NCBI RefSeq assembly: GCF_026236535.1
Contig: NZ_JAHTMW010000003.1
Coordinates: forward strand, 310,001-374,000
Source of the DNA: Streptomyces sp. SKN60
Lineage (GTDB): Bacteria > Actinomycetota > Actinomycetes > Streptomycetales > Streptomycetaceae
Length of the DNA: 64,000 nt
Reading direction: 5' to 3'
Shown here: one piece after another, positions 41,321 through 50,227 of the stretch
Numbering within the stretch: the stretch's first letter is position 1
Layout of the letters: each line of letters begins with the position of its first letter
The notes under the pieces: model-generated
Seen by the model: only the letters and a program-made list of their open reading frames with translations
The model's database searches: none
Told to the model about the DNA's origin: nothing
Made by a program: the position numbers and the translations under genes

Positions 41321-41336
41321 GACTCCCCGCGCGGGA

Positions 41337-41603
41337 TCAGCCCCGACGCCGCTTGAGCCGGATCCGCTCCTTCTCCGAGAGGCCGCCCCACACGCCGAAC
41401 CGCTCGTCGTGCGTCAGCGCGTACTCCAGGCAGGCGATGCGGCCCTCGCAGGCCCCGCACAGCAGCTTCGCCTCGCGGGTCGAGGAGCCCGGCGCCGGGA
41501 AGAAGAACTCCGGCCCGGCCTGGGCGCACAGCGCGTCCTCCTGCCACGAGAGGTCGTCGGCCACGAGGGGCAGCGGGGCGAGGGTCATGGTGTCGTTCTG
41601 CAT
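41337..41603 (-). CDS. WhiB-family iron-sulfur transcription factor (WhiB/WhiB2-like)
   Basis: An 88-aa Wbl protein. The four cluster-ligand cysteines are Cys26, Cys49, Cys52 and Cys58 (ALC, LLCGACEGRIAC), followed by the GVWGG turn and the basic tail SEKERIRLKRRR. The block WQEDALCAQAGPEFFFP and STREAK resembles WhiB itself more than WblA, WblC or WblE, so it is a WhiB paralogue. Wbl proteins bind region 4 of the principal sigma factor to redirect transcription. Start ATG 41603 is chosen because the promoter -10 at 41625-41630 lies between it and the upstream in-frame starts at 41639/41642. Confidence 0.9.
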   Translation of the reverse strand: MQNDTMTLAPLPLVADDLSWQEDALCAQAGPEFFFPAPGSSTREAKLLCGACEGRIACLEYALTHDERFGVWGGLSEKERIRLKRRRG

Positions 41604-41624
41604 GGGAACCACTGTGGTCCGGGG

Positions 41625-41653
41625 CTCTAAACGCGCCATCAACGTCCGATCAA
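41625..41653 (-). promoter_or_regulatory. Promoter of the whiB-like gene
   Basis: On the minus strand TTGATC (41648-41653), 17 bp, then TTAGAG (41625-41630). Transcription would begin near 41617, giving a leader of about 14 nt before ATG 41603. Confidence 0.6.
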
Positions 41654-41843
41654 CGGCACCGTCCGGACGTCAACACGGCGCGCCGGAGCGGGTTTCCGAC
41701 GCGCCGGTCCGACCGGTTTCGGCCATGATCTGCGGATCCGGGGGCCGGCCGCGTCCCAGCCGGTGGGAGGGCGCGTGAACGGTGTGTTTCCGGTCGCCGG
41801 ATCCCACCCTGCGGGCCTCCCGCGATGTGGCAGCGTGGGGGCC

Positions 41844-42638
41844 ATGACCACCCTCCAGGCCGCCCAGTCGTTCACCGCGCCCGAAGGAACGCCCGAGTCC
41901 GTGCCGTCGCCCTCGGCGCCGCCCGCCGCCGCGCCCGCCGGGGCGCAGGCCGTCCGCCGGGCCCTGGACGTCCTGCGCTGTTTCCAGGACAACGGGCCCG
42001 ACCCGAGCGCCTCGGACCTGGCCCGCCGGCTCGGTCTGTCCACGTCGACCGCGCACCGGCTCGCCCGGACGCTGCTCTCGGCCGGTTTCCTGGAGCAGGA
42101 CCCGCGCACGGCGCGCTACCGGCTCGGCCCGGTGGTCACGGAGCTCGGCCGGCTCTCGTACCACCAGCGCGGACTGCATCTGGCCGGGCCCGAGCTGGGC
42201 GATCTCGCCGAGCGGACCGGCGGCACCGTCACCCTGGCGCTGCGCAGCGGCCCGTACGCGGTGACGGTGGCCGGCGGGGCGGTCACCCCGAAGGTCTCGC
42301 TGCGCCGGCCGCTGCGCGCGACCGCGCAGGGCCGGGTGCTGCTCGCCTGGCCGGGGCCCGGTGAGCCGGGCGGCGGCGCGGCGGATCCGGAGTCGGCGCG
42401 GATACGGGAGCGGGGGCACGCCCTGGCCGAGGACGACCCGCAGCCCGGGGAGCGCACGCTCGCGGTGCCGGTCCTGGACCGGTCGGGACGGGCCCGGTTC
42501 GCCCTGGCCGTACGGGCCGACCGGCGGCTGCTCGCGGACGCCAGGCTCGACTGGTTCCTGGCGCGGGCCGGGGCCTGCGCCCGTGCCCTGGAGGTACTGC
42601 TGCTCCCGCCCGGCGAGCGGCGCGCGCCGGAGGCGTAA
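41844..42638 (+). CDS. IclR-family transcriptional regulator
   Basis: A 264-aa IclR-type regulator. After a Pro/Ala-rich N-terminal tail (1-33) comes the winged helix: AVRRALDVLRCFQDNGPDPSASDLARRLGLSTSTAHRLARTLLSAGFLEQDPRTARYRLG. The C-terminal effector domain (about 105-255) has LRRPLRATAQGRVLLAW and LAVPVLDRSGRARFALAV, the GAF-like fold of the family. ATG 41844 has GGGGG before it. Standing alone between whiB and the NHEJ genes, it gives no hint of its target; the ligand is usually a small organic acid. Confidence 0.87.
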   Translation: MTTLQAAQSFTAPEGTPESVPSPSAPPAAAPAGAQAVRRALDVLRCFQDNGPDPSASDLARRLGLSTSTAHRLARTLLSAGFLEQDPRTARYRLGPVVTELGRLSYHQRGLHLAGPELGDLAERTGGTVTLALRSGPYAVTVAGGAVTPKVSLRRPLRATAQGRVLLAWPGPGEPGGGAADPESARIRERGHALAEDDPQPGERTLAVPVLDRSGRARFALAVRADRRLLADARLDWFLARAGACARALEVLLLPPGERRAPEA

Positions 42639-42673
42639 ACCCTGGGCGCCGGGCGTACCGAACCGGCCGCAGG

Positions 42674-43690
42674 TCAGTCCTTCTTCGCGCGGCTCGGCTG
42701 GACCCGCTTCGGCTCGCCCGGCATCTTCGGGTACTCCGGCGGATAGGGCAGGTCGCCCAGGCCGTGCTCGGCCTCGTCCCGCCGGGCCAGTTCGAGCAGC
42801 GGCTCCAGGCTGAAGCGCTCGGCGTCCATGTCGGCGTGCACGTCGCCGAGTTCGGCGTACCGCGCCGGCATCGTACGGATGTCGAAGTCGCGCGGGACGG
42901 CGTCGTCGATCTCCTCCCAGCGCAGCGGCGCGGAGACGGGCGCGTGCGGGCGGGGGCGGACGGAGTAGGCGGAGGCGATGGTGCGGTCGCGGGCGGTCTG
43001 GTTGTAGTCGACGAAGATCCGCTCGCCGCGCTCCTCCTTCCACCACTTGATGGTGACCCGGTCCGGCATGCGCCGTTCCAGTTCCCGGCCGCAGGCGATG
43101 GCGGCCCGCCGGACCTGGGTGAAGGTCCAGTTGGGCAGGATCGGCACGAAGACGTGCAGTCCGCGGCCGCCGGAGGTCTTGGGCCAGCCGCGCAGCCCGT
43201 GCTCGTCGAGGACCGCGCGCAGTTCGTGGGCGGCGCGGACGGCGTCGGCGTAGTCGGTGCCGGGCTGCGGGTCGAGGTCGAGGCGCAGCTCGTCGGGGTG
43301 GTCGGTGTCCCCCCGGCGCACCGGCCAGGGGTGGAAGGTGACCGCGCCCAGATTGGCCGCCCACAGCACGGCGGCCGGCTCGGTGGGGCACATCTCGTCG
43401 GCGGAGCGGCCGCTGGGGAAGGTGATGTGGGCGGTGGGGATCCAGTCGGGCAGGTACTTGGGGGCGCGCTTCTGGAAGAAGGACTCGCCGGTCACGCCGT
43501 CGGGGTAGCGCTCCAGGGTGGTGGGCCGGTCGCGCAGCGCGCGGGTGATGCCCTCGCCGACGGCCAGGTAGTAGCGGACCAGGTCCATCTTGGTGTAGCC
43601 GGGCTCGGGGAAGTACACCTTGTCGGGGTTGGACACCTTCACGGTCCGGTCGCCGACCTCGAGCTCCACCGCTGCCGCCTTGCCTGCCAT
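42674..43690 (-). CDS. NHEJ DNA polymerase (LigD polymerase domain, stand-alone)
   Basis: A 338-aa primase-polymerase of the LigD PolDom type that fills gaps and adds ribonucleotides during non-homologous end joining with Ku and an ATP-dependent ligase. Seen are VKVSNPDKVYFPEPGYTKMDLVRYY, the ligand-binding PDGVTGESFFQKRAPKYLPDW, metal Asp pair in LRLDLDPQPGTDY, SGGRGLHVFVPI and YNQTARDRTIASAYSVRPRPHAPVSAPL. It is not fused to a ligase; the ligase is encoded divergently 77 bp away. ATG 43690 fits the family N-terminus. No Ku gene lies in the window. Confidence 0.93.
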   Translation of the reverse strand: MAGKAAAVELEVGDRTVKVSNPDKVYFPEPGYTKMDLVRYYLAVGEGITRALRDRPTTLERYPDGVTGESFFQKRAPKYLPDWIPTAHITFPSGRSADEMCPTEPAAVLWAANLGAVTFHPWPVRRGDTDHPDELRLDLDPQPGTDYADAVRAAHELRAVLDEHGLRGWPKTSGGRGLHVFVPILPNWTFTQVRRAAIACGRELERRMPDRVTIKWWKEERGERIFVDYNQTARDRTIASAYSVRPRPHAPVSAPLRWEEIDDAVPRDFDIRTMPARYAELGDVHADMDAERFSLEPLLELARRDEAEHGLGDLPYPPEYPKMPGEPKRVQPSRAKKD

Positions 43691-43766
43691 GCCGGTCAGC
43701 CTAGGGCGGGCACCCATGGCGCGCATATCGGGACGAATCATCTGGATCCTCCCTAGAATCGCGGGC

Positions 43767-44825
43767 ATGGACCTGCCGGTGATGCCGCCCGTGAAACCGA
43801 TGCTGGCGAAGGCCGTCAAGAAGATCCCGCCGGGGATGCAGTACGAGGCCAAGTGGGACGGCTTCCGCGCCCTGGTGCACCGGGACGGGCCGGAGCTCTT
43901 CATCGGCAGCCGCACCGGCAAGCCGCTGACCCGGTACTTCCCCGAGCTCGTCGAGGCGCTGCTCGCCCGGCTGCCGGAGCGCTGCGTGGTGGACGGGGAG
44001 ATCGTCATCGAGCACGGCGGGCGGCTGGACTTCGACCGGCTCACCGAGCGGATCCATCCGGCCGACTCGCGGGTGCGGATGCTGGCCGAGACCACGCCGG
44101 CCCGGTTCGTCGTCTTCGACCTGCTCGCCCTGGACGACGAGGCCTTCCTCGACACGCCGCTCGCCGAGCGGCGCGCCGCCCTGGAGCGGGCGCTCGACGG
44201 GGTGACTCCCCCGGTGCACCTCGCGCCCGCGACGACGGATCCGGAGCTCGCGGCACGCTGGTTCGAGCAGTACGAGGGAGCCGGGCTCGACGGGGTGATC
44301 GCCAAGCCGCTCGACCTGCCGTACCGGCCGGACGCGCGCCTGATGTACAAGATCAAGCACGAGCGCACCGCCGATGTGGTCGTGGCCGGATATCGCTTCC
44401 ACAAGAGCGGGCCGGTGATCGGCTCGCTGCTGCTCGGCCTGTACGACGACCGGGGCGCGCTCCAACACGTCGGCGTGTGCGCGGCGTTCACCGCCCAGCG
44501 CCGGGCCGAACTGGTCGAGGAGCTGGCGCCGCTGGTCATGGACCCGCCGGACGGGCATCCGTGGGCGGCCTGGACGGACGAGTCGGCGCACGAGTCCTCG
44601 CGTCTGCCGGGCGCGCCGAGCCGCTGGTCGGGCAAGAAGGACCTGTCGTGGGTGGCGCTGCGGCCGGAGCGGGTCTGCGAGGTCGGCTACGACCACATGG
44701 AGGGCGACCGCTTCCGGCACACGGCCCAGTTCAAGCGCTGGCGCCCGGACCGGACCCCGGAGTCCTGCGGCTACGCGCAGCTGGAGGAGCCGGTCTCGTA
44801 CGACCTCGGCGAGATCCTCGCGTAG
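43767..44825 (+). CDS. ATP-dependent DNA ligase (LigC/LigD ligase-domain type)
   Basis: A 352-aa ATP-dependent DNA ligase. The adenylation motif is YEAKWDGFRAL with nucleophilic Lys29; later nucleotidyltransferase motifs are RTGKPLTRYFPEL, VDGEIVI, RFVVFDLLALD, EGVIAK-type (DGVIAKPLDLPY) and MYKIKHERTADVVVAGYRFHK, followed by an OB-fold domain. It would seal breaks prepared by the divergent polymerase. TAGAAT ends 7 nt before the ATG and there is no ribosome site, so the mRNA is probably leaderless. The split pol/ligase arrangement is common in actinobacteria. Confidence 0.93.
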   Translation: MDLPVMPPVKPMLAKAVKKIPPGMQYEAKWDGFRALVHRDGPELFIGSRTGKPLTRYFPELVEALLARLPERCVVDGEIVIEHGGRLDFDRLTERIHPADSRVRMLAETTPARFVVFDLLALDDEAFLDTPLAERRAALERALDGVTPPVHLAPATTDPELAARWFEQYEGAGLDGVIAKPLDLPYRPDARLMYKIKHERTADVVVAGYRFHKSGPVIGSLLLGLYDDRGALQHVGVCAAFTAQRRAELVEELAPLVMDPPDGHPWAAWTDESAHESSRLPGAPSRWSGKKDLSWVALRPERVCEVGYDHMEGDRFRHTAQFKRWRPDRTPESCGYAQLEEPVSYDLGEILA

Positions 44826-45162
44826 CGGCGCGGACTCGCGGCGCCCCATTACCACACGGAGATCGTTACGGCGCCGGGCGGACGTGAGATGCCCCACATC
44901 ATGTTTGCGCGCAACGGCCGCTTCCCGCCACTTCGTTCGATGGACTGAGGCTCGACGGGACGGGCGCACCCGGCCGCACCTGCGGGAACGTCCGGGGCAC
45001 CGGCGCGCCCGCCCGTACGCCGCGGCGAGGCGGCGCCCCGGGTGTTGCGCGGCGGTGACAGGGCCGTCGGCGAACCGGCACCGGCATCCGGTACGTATGG
45101 AAGTACGTACGGCGGAGAGAAACCCTCGTCCGCCCCGCCCGCGACCCCCACAAGGACCGACC
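44826..45162. other. 337-bp intergenic stretch holding a palindrome
   Basis: No gene seen. The main feature is the palindrome gtacgta-tggaag-tacgtac at 45091-45110 (perfect 7-bp arms), 52 bp before the next GTG start, a likely regulator site for the small gene at 45163. The rest is C/G-rich sequence without further structure that I can support. Confidence 0.6.
45091..45110. promoter_or_regulatory. Palindromic operator gtacgta N6 tacgtac
   Basis: Two perfect 7-bp inverted arms with a 6-bp spacer, well placed 52 bp upstream of the 85-aa gene. An A/T-containing palindrome in G/C-rich surroundings suggests selection. The binding protein is unknown. Confidence 0.5.
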
Positions 45163-45420
45163 GTGATCGCCTCGCCCTCGACCCTCGTCCCCGTGCCGAT
45201 CCCCGACCGCGTCGCCGCGCTGATCGGTTCCTGCCTGCCGCTGCACGTGCTGCAGGCCGAGGTCGACGCCGACTGCGCGGCGCGCGAGGTGTACCGCTTC
45301 CGCGGGCCGCTGTGCGCGGAGGACCGGGCCGACCGGGAGCACGCGCTCGCCGCGCTCGCCCGGGCCAACAAGATCCTCGCCAAGCACCACCCCAAGCTGC
45401 CGGTGCGCCCCGGCTACTGA
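45163..45420 (+). CDS. Small hypothetical helical protein
   Basis: An 85-aa protein with no recognised family. It is mainly helical (DRVAALIGSCLPLHVLQAEVDADCAAREVYRF, DREHALAALARANKILAKHH) with two Cys and no signal or membrane segment. GTG 45163 is preceded by AAGGAC. Gene size, codon pattern and the upstream palindrome support a real, regulated gene. It precedes the MFS gene by 117 bp in the same direction and could be transcribed with it. Confidence 0.7.
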   Translation: MIASPSTLVPVPIPDRVAALIGSCLPLHVLQAEVDADCAAREVYRFRGPLCAEDRADREHALAALARANKILAKHHPKLPVRPGY

Positions 45421-45537
45421 CGGGCCGCCCGCCCGGGCCGGGCCGCGCCGTCGGCGTACGCCCTGGGCCGTCTGCGTACGCACCGGTTCGGGTGTCCTCC
45501 ACATGCGGGACGCCGCCGTCGGTGTGACCCTGCGAGA

Positions 45538-47637
45538 GTGACCACCACCAGCGAAGCAGCGCCGCCCGCGCCCCCCGCCGCCGAGCCCCCGGTGCTCGAC
45601 AGCCGCCGTCGCAACGTCGTCTTCGGCACGATCATGCTCGGCGTGCTGCTCGCCGCGCTCGACCAGACGATCGTGGGCACCGCGCTGCCGACGATCGTGT
45701 CGGACCTCGGCGGCGCCGCCCACATGTCCTGGGTGGTCACTTCCTACCTCCTGGCGGAGACCGTCGCGACCGTCCTCGTCGGCAAGTTCGGCGATCTCTT
45801 CGGCCGCAAGGTGATCTTCCAGATCTCGGCGATCGTCTTCATCACCGGCTCGTTCCTGTGCGGCCTCGCCACCAACATGACGCTGCTGATCGTGTGGCGC
45901 GGCCTCCAGGGCATCGGCGCCGGCGGTCTGATGGTCACCTCGATGGCGCTGATCGCGGACGTCATCCCGCTGCGCGAGCGCGGCAAGTACCAGGGCGCGA
46001 TCGGCGCGGTGTTCGGCGTCTCCACCGTCATCGGGCCGCTGCTCGGCGGACTGTTCACCGACCACCTCAGCTGGCGCTGGGCGTTCTACGTCAACGTGCC
46101 GATCGCGATCCTGGTCGTGATCGCCGCCGCCCGCTCCATCCCCTCCGTGCGCTCCGCCAGCCGCCCGGTGATCGACTATCTGGGCATCGCGCTCGTCGCG
46201 GTCGGCTCCAGCGCCCTGATCCTGGCGACCAGTTGGGGCGGCAACGAGTACGCGTGGAGCTCCGGCGTCATCATCGGGCTCTTCGCGGGCGGGCTGATCG
46301 CGCTCGCGCTGTTCTGCGTGGCGGAGACCCGGGCGGCCGAACCCATGCTGCCCATGCGCCTGTTCCGCAATCCGGTCTTCACCGTGTGCTCGGTGCTCAG
46401 CTTCGTCGTCGGCTTCGCGATGCTCGGCGCGATGACCTTCCTGCCGACCTATCTGCAGTACGTGGACGGGGACTCGGCGACGATCTCCGGCATCCGGACC
46501 CTGCCGATGGTCATCGGTCTGCTCATCGCCTCGATCTTCAGCGGCAACGTGGTCAGCAAGACCGGCCGGTACCGGATCTTCCCCATCGTCGGCTGTCTGG
46601 TGATGGGCCTCGGCCTCTTCCTGCTCTCCCTGCTCGGCCCGGACACCAGCGCCTGGCTGGCCTCGCTCTACATGTTCGTGCTCGGCACCGGCATCGGCCT
46701 GTGCATGCAGGTGCTCACCATCGCGGTGCAGAACACCGTGGACTACGCGGACCTGGGCACCGCCACGTCGGGCGTCACCTTCTTCCGTACGCTCGGCAGC
46801 TCCTTCGGCACGGCCGTCTTCGGCACCATCTACACCAACACCCTCAAGCCCCATCTGACCGAGGCGGTCGCCCAGGCCTCGGGGCTCGCGGCCGCCGCCG
46901 GGCTCGACCCGGCGGCGGCCGTCGTCCGCGGCTCGCAGAGCCCGTCCGGGCTCCACGCGCTGCCCGGCGGGATCGCCGAACCGATCGTCCAGGCCTACGC
47001 CGACACCCTGCAGACCGTCTTCCTGTGGACGGTGCCGGTGGCGGGCGTCGGCTTCGTCGTCGCGCTCTTCCTCAAGCAGGTGGCCCTGCGCGACACCGCC
47101 CGCGCCAGCGCGCCCGACATGGGCGAGGGCTTCGCCTCGCCGACCACCGCCGGCGACTCCGCCAAGCTGCTCGAACTCTCGGTCGGCCGGATCATCCGCA
47201 AGACCGACTACGACACCGCCAAACGCATCGTCGCCGACTCCGACACCCGGCTCGACACCGCCGGCGCGTGGGCCGTCATGCAGGTCGAACTCTTCACCCG
47301 CATCGTCGGCCACGCCAGCCTCGGCCTCATCTCGGCCGGCCGCCGCGTCCCGCCCGAGGTCCTCCTCCCGGTCTTCGACCGCATGGTCGACGAGGGCTTC
47401 CTCACCCGCCACGGCAATCTGCTGACCCACACGGAGGCCGGCAAGCGCGAGGCGGACGTCATCACCAAGGCCTGGGGCGACTGGCTCTGCGCCCGCGTCG
47501 AACAGGAACGCGGCCGCCCGAGCGGCCCCGAACTGCGGGCGGCCACGGACGCCATCGCGAAGAAGCTCATCGCGGAGGACCTGGCGCAGGGCCTGCCGCA
47601 GGGGGACCGGGAGACGGTGGGGGTCGGGGTGCGGTAG
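45538..47637 (+). CDS. DHA2-type MFS drug efflux transporter with C-terminal winged-helix domain
   Basis: A 699-aa protein. Residues 24-520 form a 14-helix drug:H+ antiporter of the DHA2 type with the motifs [19 protein letters not shown] (motif D1), [13 protein letters not shown] (motif A) and [12 protein letters not shown], and [12 protein letters not shown] (motif C). After helix 14 a cytoplasmic tail of about 150 residues (550-690) reads like a MarR-type winged helix: [52 protein letters not shown]. The tail could sense drug or regulate the pump. The GTG start at 45538 has only a weak ribosome site. The substrate is probably hydrophobic or cationic drugs. Confidence 0.9.
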   Translation: MTTTSEAAPPAPPAAEPPVLDSRRRNVVFGTIMLGVLLAALDQTIVGTALPTIVSDLGGAAHMSWVVTSYLLAETVATVLVGKFGDLFGRKVIFQISAIVFITGSFLCGLATNMTLLIVWRGLQGIGAGGLMVTSMALIADVIPLRERGKYQGAIGAVFGVSTVIGPLLGGLFTDHLSWRWAFYVNVPIAILVVIAAARSIPSVRSASRPVIDYLGIALVAVGSSALILATSWGGNEYAWSSGVIIGLFAGGLIALALFCVAETRAAEPMLPMRLFRNPVFTVCSVLSFVVGFAMLGAMTFLPTYLQYVDGDSATISGIRTLPMVIGLLIASIFSGNVVSKTGRYRIFPIVGCLVMGLGLFLLSLLGPDTSAWLASLYMFVLGTGIGLCMQVLTIAVQNTVDYADLGTATSGVTFFRTLGSSFGTAVFGTIYTNTLKPHLTEAVAQASGLAAAAGLDPAAAVVRGSQSPSGLHALPGGIAEPIVQAYADTLQTVFLWTVPVAGVGFVVALFLKQVALRDTARASAPDMGEGFASPTTAGDSAKLLELSVGRIIRKTDYDTAKRIVADSDTRLDTAGAWAVMQVELFTRIVGHASLGLISAGRRVPPEVLLPVFDRMVDEGFLTRHGNLLTHTEAGKREADVITKAWGDWLCARVEQERGRPSGPELRAATDAIAKKLIAEDLAQGLPQGDRETVGVGVR

Positions 47638-47683
47638 GCCGGGGGTGCGGCAGGGCGGGGCGGGGCCCGGTACGGCCCCTCCC

Positions 47684-48133
47684 TCAGTCCAGGAAGTCCC
47701 CGTCCACGTACACCCACGCGCCCTCGTGCCGGGCGAACCGGCTGCGCTCGTGGAGCTCGCCCGGGGTGCCGGCGTGGGTGAAGCGGGCGCGGAAGGTGAC
47801 GGTGCCGTGCTGGTGGAAGGCGGTGCCGTCGGTGGTGGCCTCGATCGTCAGGCCGGTCCAGCGCAGCGTCGGGTCGAAGTCGACGTCGGCGGGGCGGGTG
47901 GCCGGGGCCCAGGTGCGCAGGAGATAGGGCTCGTCGCGGACGACGAAGGCGCTGTAGCGGGAGCGCATGAGCAGCTCGGCGGTGGGGGCGGTGGCCGGGC
48001 CGGTGTGGAAGCGGGCGCAGCAGGCGCCGTACGGGGCGGGCAGGCCGCACGGGCAGGGCGACTCGGCGGTCACGGTGGGGGCGCTGGGCGCGGGACGGGC
48101 CGGGCGGGCGGGGCGGGTCTTGCGTCGGGACAT
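47684..48133 (-). CDS. YchJ-family SEC-C metal-binding protein (UPF0225)
   Basis: A 149-aa YchJ-like protein. The N-terminal SEC-C zinc motif is CPCGLPAPYGACCARFH, followed by TAELLMRSRYSAFVVRDEPYLLRTW and the cystatin-like domain with LRWTGLTIEATTDG and VTFRARFTHAGTPGELHERSRF, where the His/Glu/Arg core is typical. A Pro/Ala/Arg-rich start precedes it (1-22). Role uncertain; the family is linked to stress handling and protein quality control. Monocistronic, followed by a 46-bp gap to the MFS stop on the other strand. Confidence 0.9.
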   Translation of the reverse strand: MSRRKTRPARPARPAPSAPTVTAESPCPCGLPAPYGACCARFHTGPATAPTAELLMRSRYSAFVVRDEPYLLRTWAPATRPADVDFDPTLRWTGLTIEATTDGTAFHQHGTVTFRARFTHAGTPGELHERSRFARHEGAWVYVDGDFLD

Positions 48134-48182
48134 GGGCTCATTGTCGCGTGCCGACGGCCCCCCGCCCCGCCGAGATGTCGGG

Positions 48183-48776
48183 TCAGCGCGGGTCGCGCCA
48201 CATGCCCCAGAGCAGCGGGCCGCCGCCCGGCAGGGCGAACTCCTCGCGCACGCGGAAGCCGAAGTGCTCGTACACGGGCAGGTTGGCGGCCTTCGAGGAC
48301 TCCAGGTAGACGGGCGTACCGGCCGCGTCCGCCTGGGCGAGCCCGGAGCGGAGCAGGGCCGCGCCCTGGCCGGTGCCCTGGGCGGCCGGGGCGGCGCCGA
48401 TCAGGGCGAGGGACCAGTGCGGCTCGCCCGGAGTGTGCCCGGCGGCGGTCTCGACGGCCTCCTTGAAGAGGCCGGCCCGGTCGCCGAGTATCGCGATCAG
48501 CTCCTGGATGGTGTCGCCGTCCGGCACGGCCTTCTCCTGCGCCTCGGCCGGCACCCAGAACGCGGCGGCGCCGTCGGTGCGTTCGCACACGCCGTTCGCC
48601 AGGTACTGGCGGGTGAAGAGGGTGGAGAAATAGCGGCCCAGGGTCGCCTCGCGGGAGGCGGCCTCGGGGAAGAACCAGCGCATCATCGGGTCGTCGTCGA
48701 AGGCCAGGGCCAGCGTGTGGCTGATGTCCCCGGCGTCCGCGAGCACAGCCTTCTTGGGCATGTTCGTGTTCGCCAT
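48183..48776 (-). CDS. GNAT acetyltransferase
   Basis: A 197-aa GNAT acetyltransferase. The acetyl-CoA motif is PHWSLALIGAAPAAQGTGQGAALLRSGL (Q/RxxGxG/A pattern GTGQGA), then PVYLESSKAANLPVYEHFGFRV, the typical C-terminal block. The N-terminal half (FDDDPMMRWFFPE, RYFSTLF) fits the Streptomyces subfamily that acts on small molecules. GGGGAGA precedes ATG 48776 by 9 nt. Between the YchJ and phosphotransferase genes, all on the same strand; cotranscription is possible. Substrate unknown. Confidence 0.88.
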   Translation of the reverse strand: MANTNMPKKAVLADAGDISHTLALAFDDDPMMRWFFPEAASREATLGRYFSTLFTRQYLANGVCERTDGAAAFWVPAEAQEKAVPDGDTIQELIAILGDRAGLFKEAVETAAGHTPGEPHWSLALIGAAPAAQGTGQGAALLRSGLAQADAAGTPVYLESSKAANLPVYEHFGFRVREEFALPGGGPLLWGMWRDPR

Positions 48777-48838
48777 GCGGACATTCTCCCCACAAGTGAT
48801 CTTGAACGGGCGACCGGGGTCTCTCTTCCGCGATCCGC

Positions 48839-49768
48839 TCAGACCGTGCCGAACCACGCCTCGGCGAGCTCCCGCAGATCGCCCGCGCCCCGGTCGCCGA
48901 GCTCCCGCAGGTACCAGGGCAGATTGCTGTAGACGTGCAGCAGCGTGTACGCGAGCAGCACGTCCGGCTCGAAGCCCTCCCCGTACGCGCGGGCGAGCCG
49001 TCCCAGCAGGGCCGGGTCGCCGCCGGTGACGAAGAGGCCGACGCCCACGAAGTCGTAGGCCCGGTCGCCGATCATGGCGGGCTCGAAGTCGAAGAGGCCG
49101 GTGAGCCGCCACCCGTCGGGGTCGACGAGGAAGTGCTGCCGCATCACCTCGGTGTGCAGCAGGCTGGGCCGCGGGGTGCGCGGCAGCGCCGGCGTCACGG
49201 AGGCGAGGAATCCGGGGATCTGTTCCAGCCACTCCGCAGGCAGTCCGCGGCTCCGCTGCCGCGCGACGGCGCCGGCGCTCTGGCGGTCGACGAAGGCGGC
49301 CCAGTCGCCGGGGCCGAGGAGGTCGGCGAGCGGGCCGGGGGCGAGGCCGTGGAGCACGGCCAGGGTCTCGCCGATCTCGGTGACCAGCCGCTGCCGGTGC
49401 GCGGGCGGGACGCGCTCCCAGGCGTGGGCGAGGTTCTCGCCGGTGAGGCGGGACATCAGGACGTACCGCCAGCCGTTCTCGTACTCCCCCGCCGCGCGGA
49501 CCCGCGGGGTCGGGACCGGCAGCCGGCCCTCGACCCGCGCGAGGACGCCGGCCTCGGCGACGCCGTCGCGGGCGGCGGAACCGGGGAACAGCTTGAGCAC
49601 ATGCGCGTCGCCGACCGCGTAGACCGGCTGCGACCCCTCGGTGAAGCGGGTCAGCGGCGCACCGGCGAGCCCGAGCCGGGCGCACAGCTCCGCCGCGCCG
49701 GGCCGCATCACCGCCTCGTCCCGGACGACCGCGTCCCACTCCTCGTCCGTCTCCACAGCAGGCAGCAT
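48839..49768 (-). CDS. APH-like phosphotransferase with altered catalytic loop
   Basis: A 309-aa protein of the aminoglycoside phosphotransferase/choline kinase fold. Seen are the ATP-site Lys region HVLKLFPGSAAR, hinge MSRLTGENL, the catalytic loop HTEVMRQHFLV (His205 to His212) and the metal Asp in LFDFEPAMIGDRAYDF. In ordinary APH enzymes the loop is HxDxxxxN; here catalytic Asp is Glu207 and the metal Asn is His212, so kinase activity is doubtful or altered. Resistance to aminoglycosides should not be assumed. Divergent from no gene; co-oriented with the GNAT gene. Confidence 0.85.
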   Translation of the reverse strand: MLPAVETDEEWDAVVRDEAVMRPGAAELCARLGLAGAPLTRFTEGSQPVYAVGDAHVLKLFPGSAARDGVAEAGVLARVEGRLPVPTPRVRAAGEYENGWRYVLMSRLTGENLAHAWERVPPAHRQRLVTEIGETLAVLHGLAPGPLADLLGPGDWAAFVDRQSAGAVARQRSRGLPAEWLEQIPGFLASVTPALPRTPRPSLLHTEVMRQHFLVDPDGWRLTGLFDFEPAMIGDRAYDFVGVGLFVTGGDPALLGRLARAYGEGFEPDVLLAYTLLHVYSNLPWYLRELGDRGAGDLRELAEAWFGTV

Positions 49769-49820
49769 GTTCCGGACCCTAGGCCTTCACCGCACCACGC
49801 GACGAACGCTTTTCCCGGCC

Positions 49821-50210
49821 CTACGGCCGGTAGCGCAGCGGGTGCCGCTCCGGCACCTCCACGACCGCGATCCGCAGGCCGTCCGGGTCGGCCAGCCACA
49901 TCTCGATCAGCCCCCAGGGCTCGGTGACGGGCTCGCGCAGCACGCGCACGTCCGCCTTGCCGCGCAGTTCCTCGCGGGCCGCGTGCACGTCGGCGACCTG
50001 GAGCCAGAGCCGCGCCCCGGGTTCCGGCGGCGGGGCGGACGCGCGGCCGGAGAGTTCCAGGAAGCCGCCGCCGAGGAAGTAGACGGTGCCCCGGTCGGGG
50101 CCGGTGCCGAACTCGCGGTACACGGGGAGCCCGAGGGTCTCGCCGTAGAAGCGCCGGGACCGCTCGGGGTCGGTCGGGCGGAGCAGGATCCTGCTGCTGA
50201 GGACGTGCAT
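49821..50210 (-). CDS. VOC-superfamily (glyoxalase-like) protein
   Basis: A 129-aa VOC-fold protein. The two modules begin LSSRILLRPTDPERSRRFYGETLGLPVY and RLWLQVADVHAAREELRG, and it ends with PWGLIEMWLADPDGLRIAVVEVP, the typical glyoxalase/bleomycin-resistance pattern; Glu in the last module (IEMWLADPDG) may bind metal. Only 17 bp separate its start from the divergent GH4 gene, so their promoters must lie inside or at the edges of the coding regions. Function unassigned. Confidence 0.87.
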   Translation of the reverse strand: MHVLSSRILLRPTDPERSRRFYGETLGLPVYREFGTGPDRGTVYFLGGGFLELSGRASAPPPEPGARLWLQVADVHAAREELRGKADVRVLREPVTEPWGLIEMWLADPDGLRIAVVEVPERHPLRYRP

Positions 50211-50227
50211 CCCGATAGCGTACGAGC

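Noticed and set aside
44899..47430. An 843-codon open frame opposite the MFS gene
   Set aside because: Its Asp/His/Arg-rich content is the usual antisense image of membrane-protein codons; no domain is visible.
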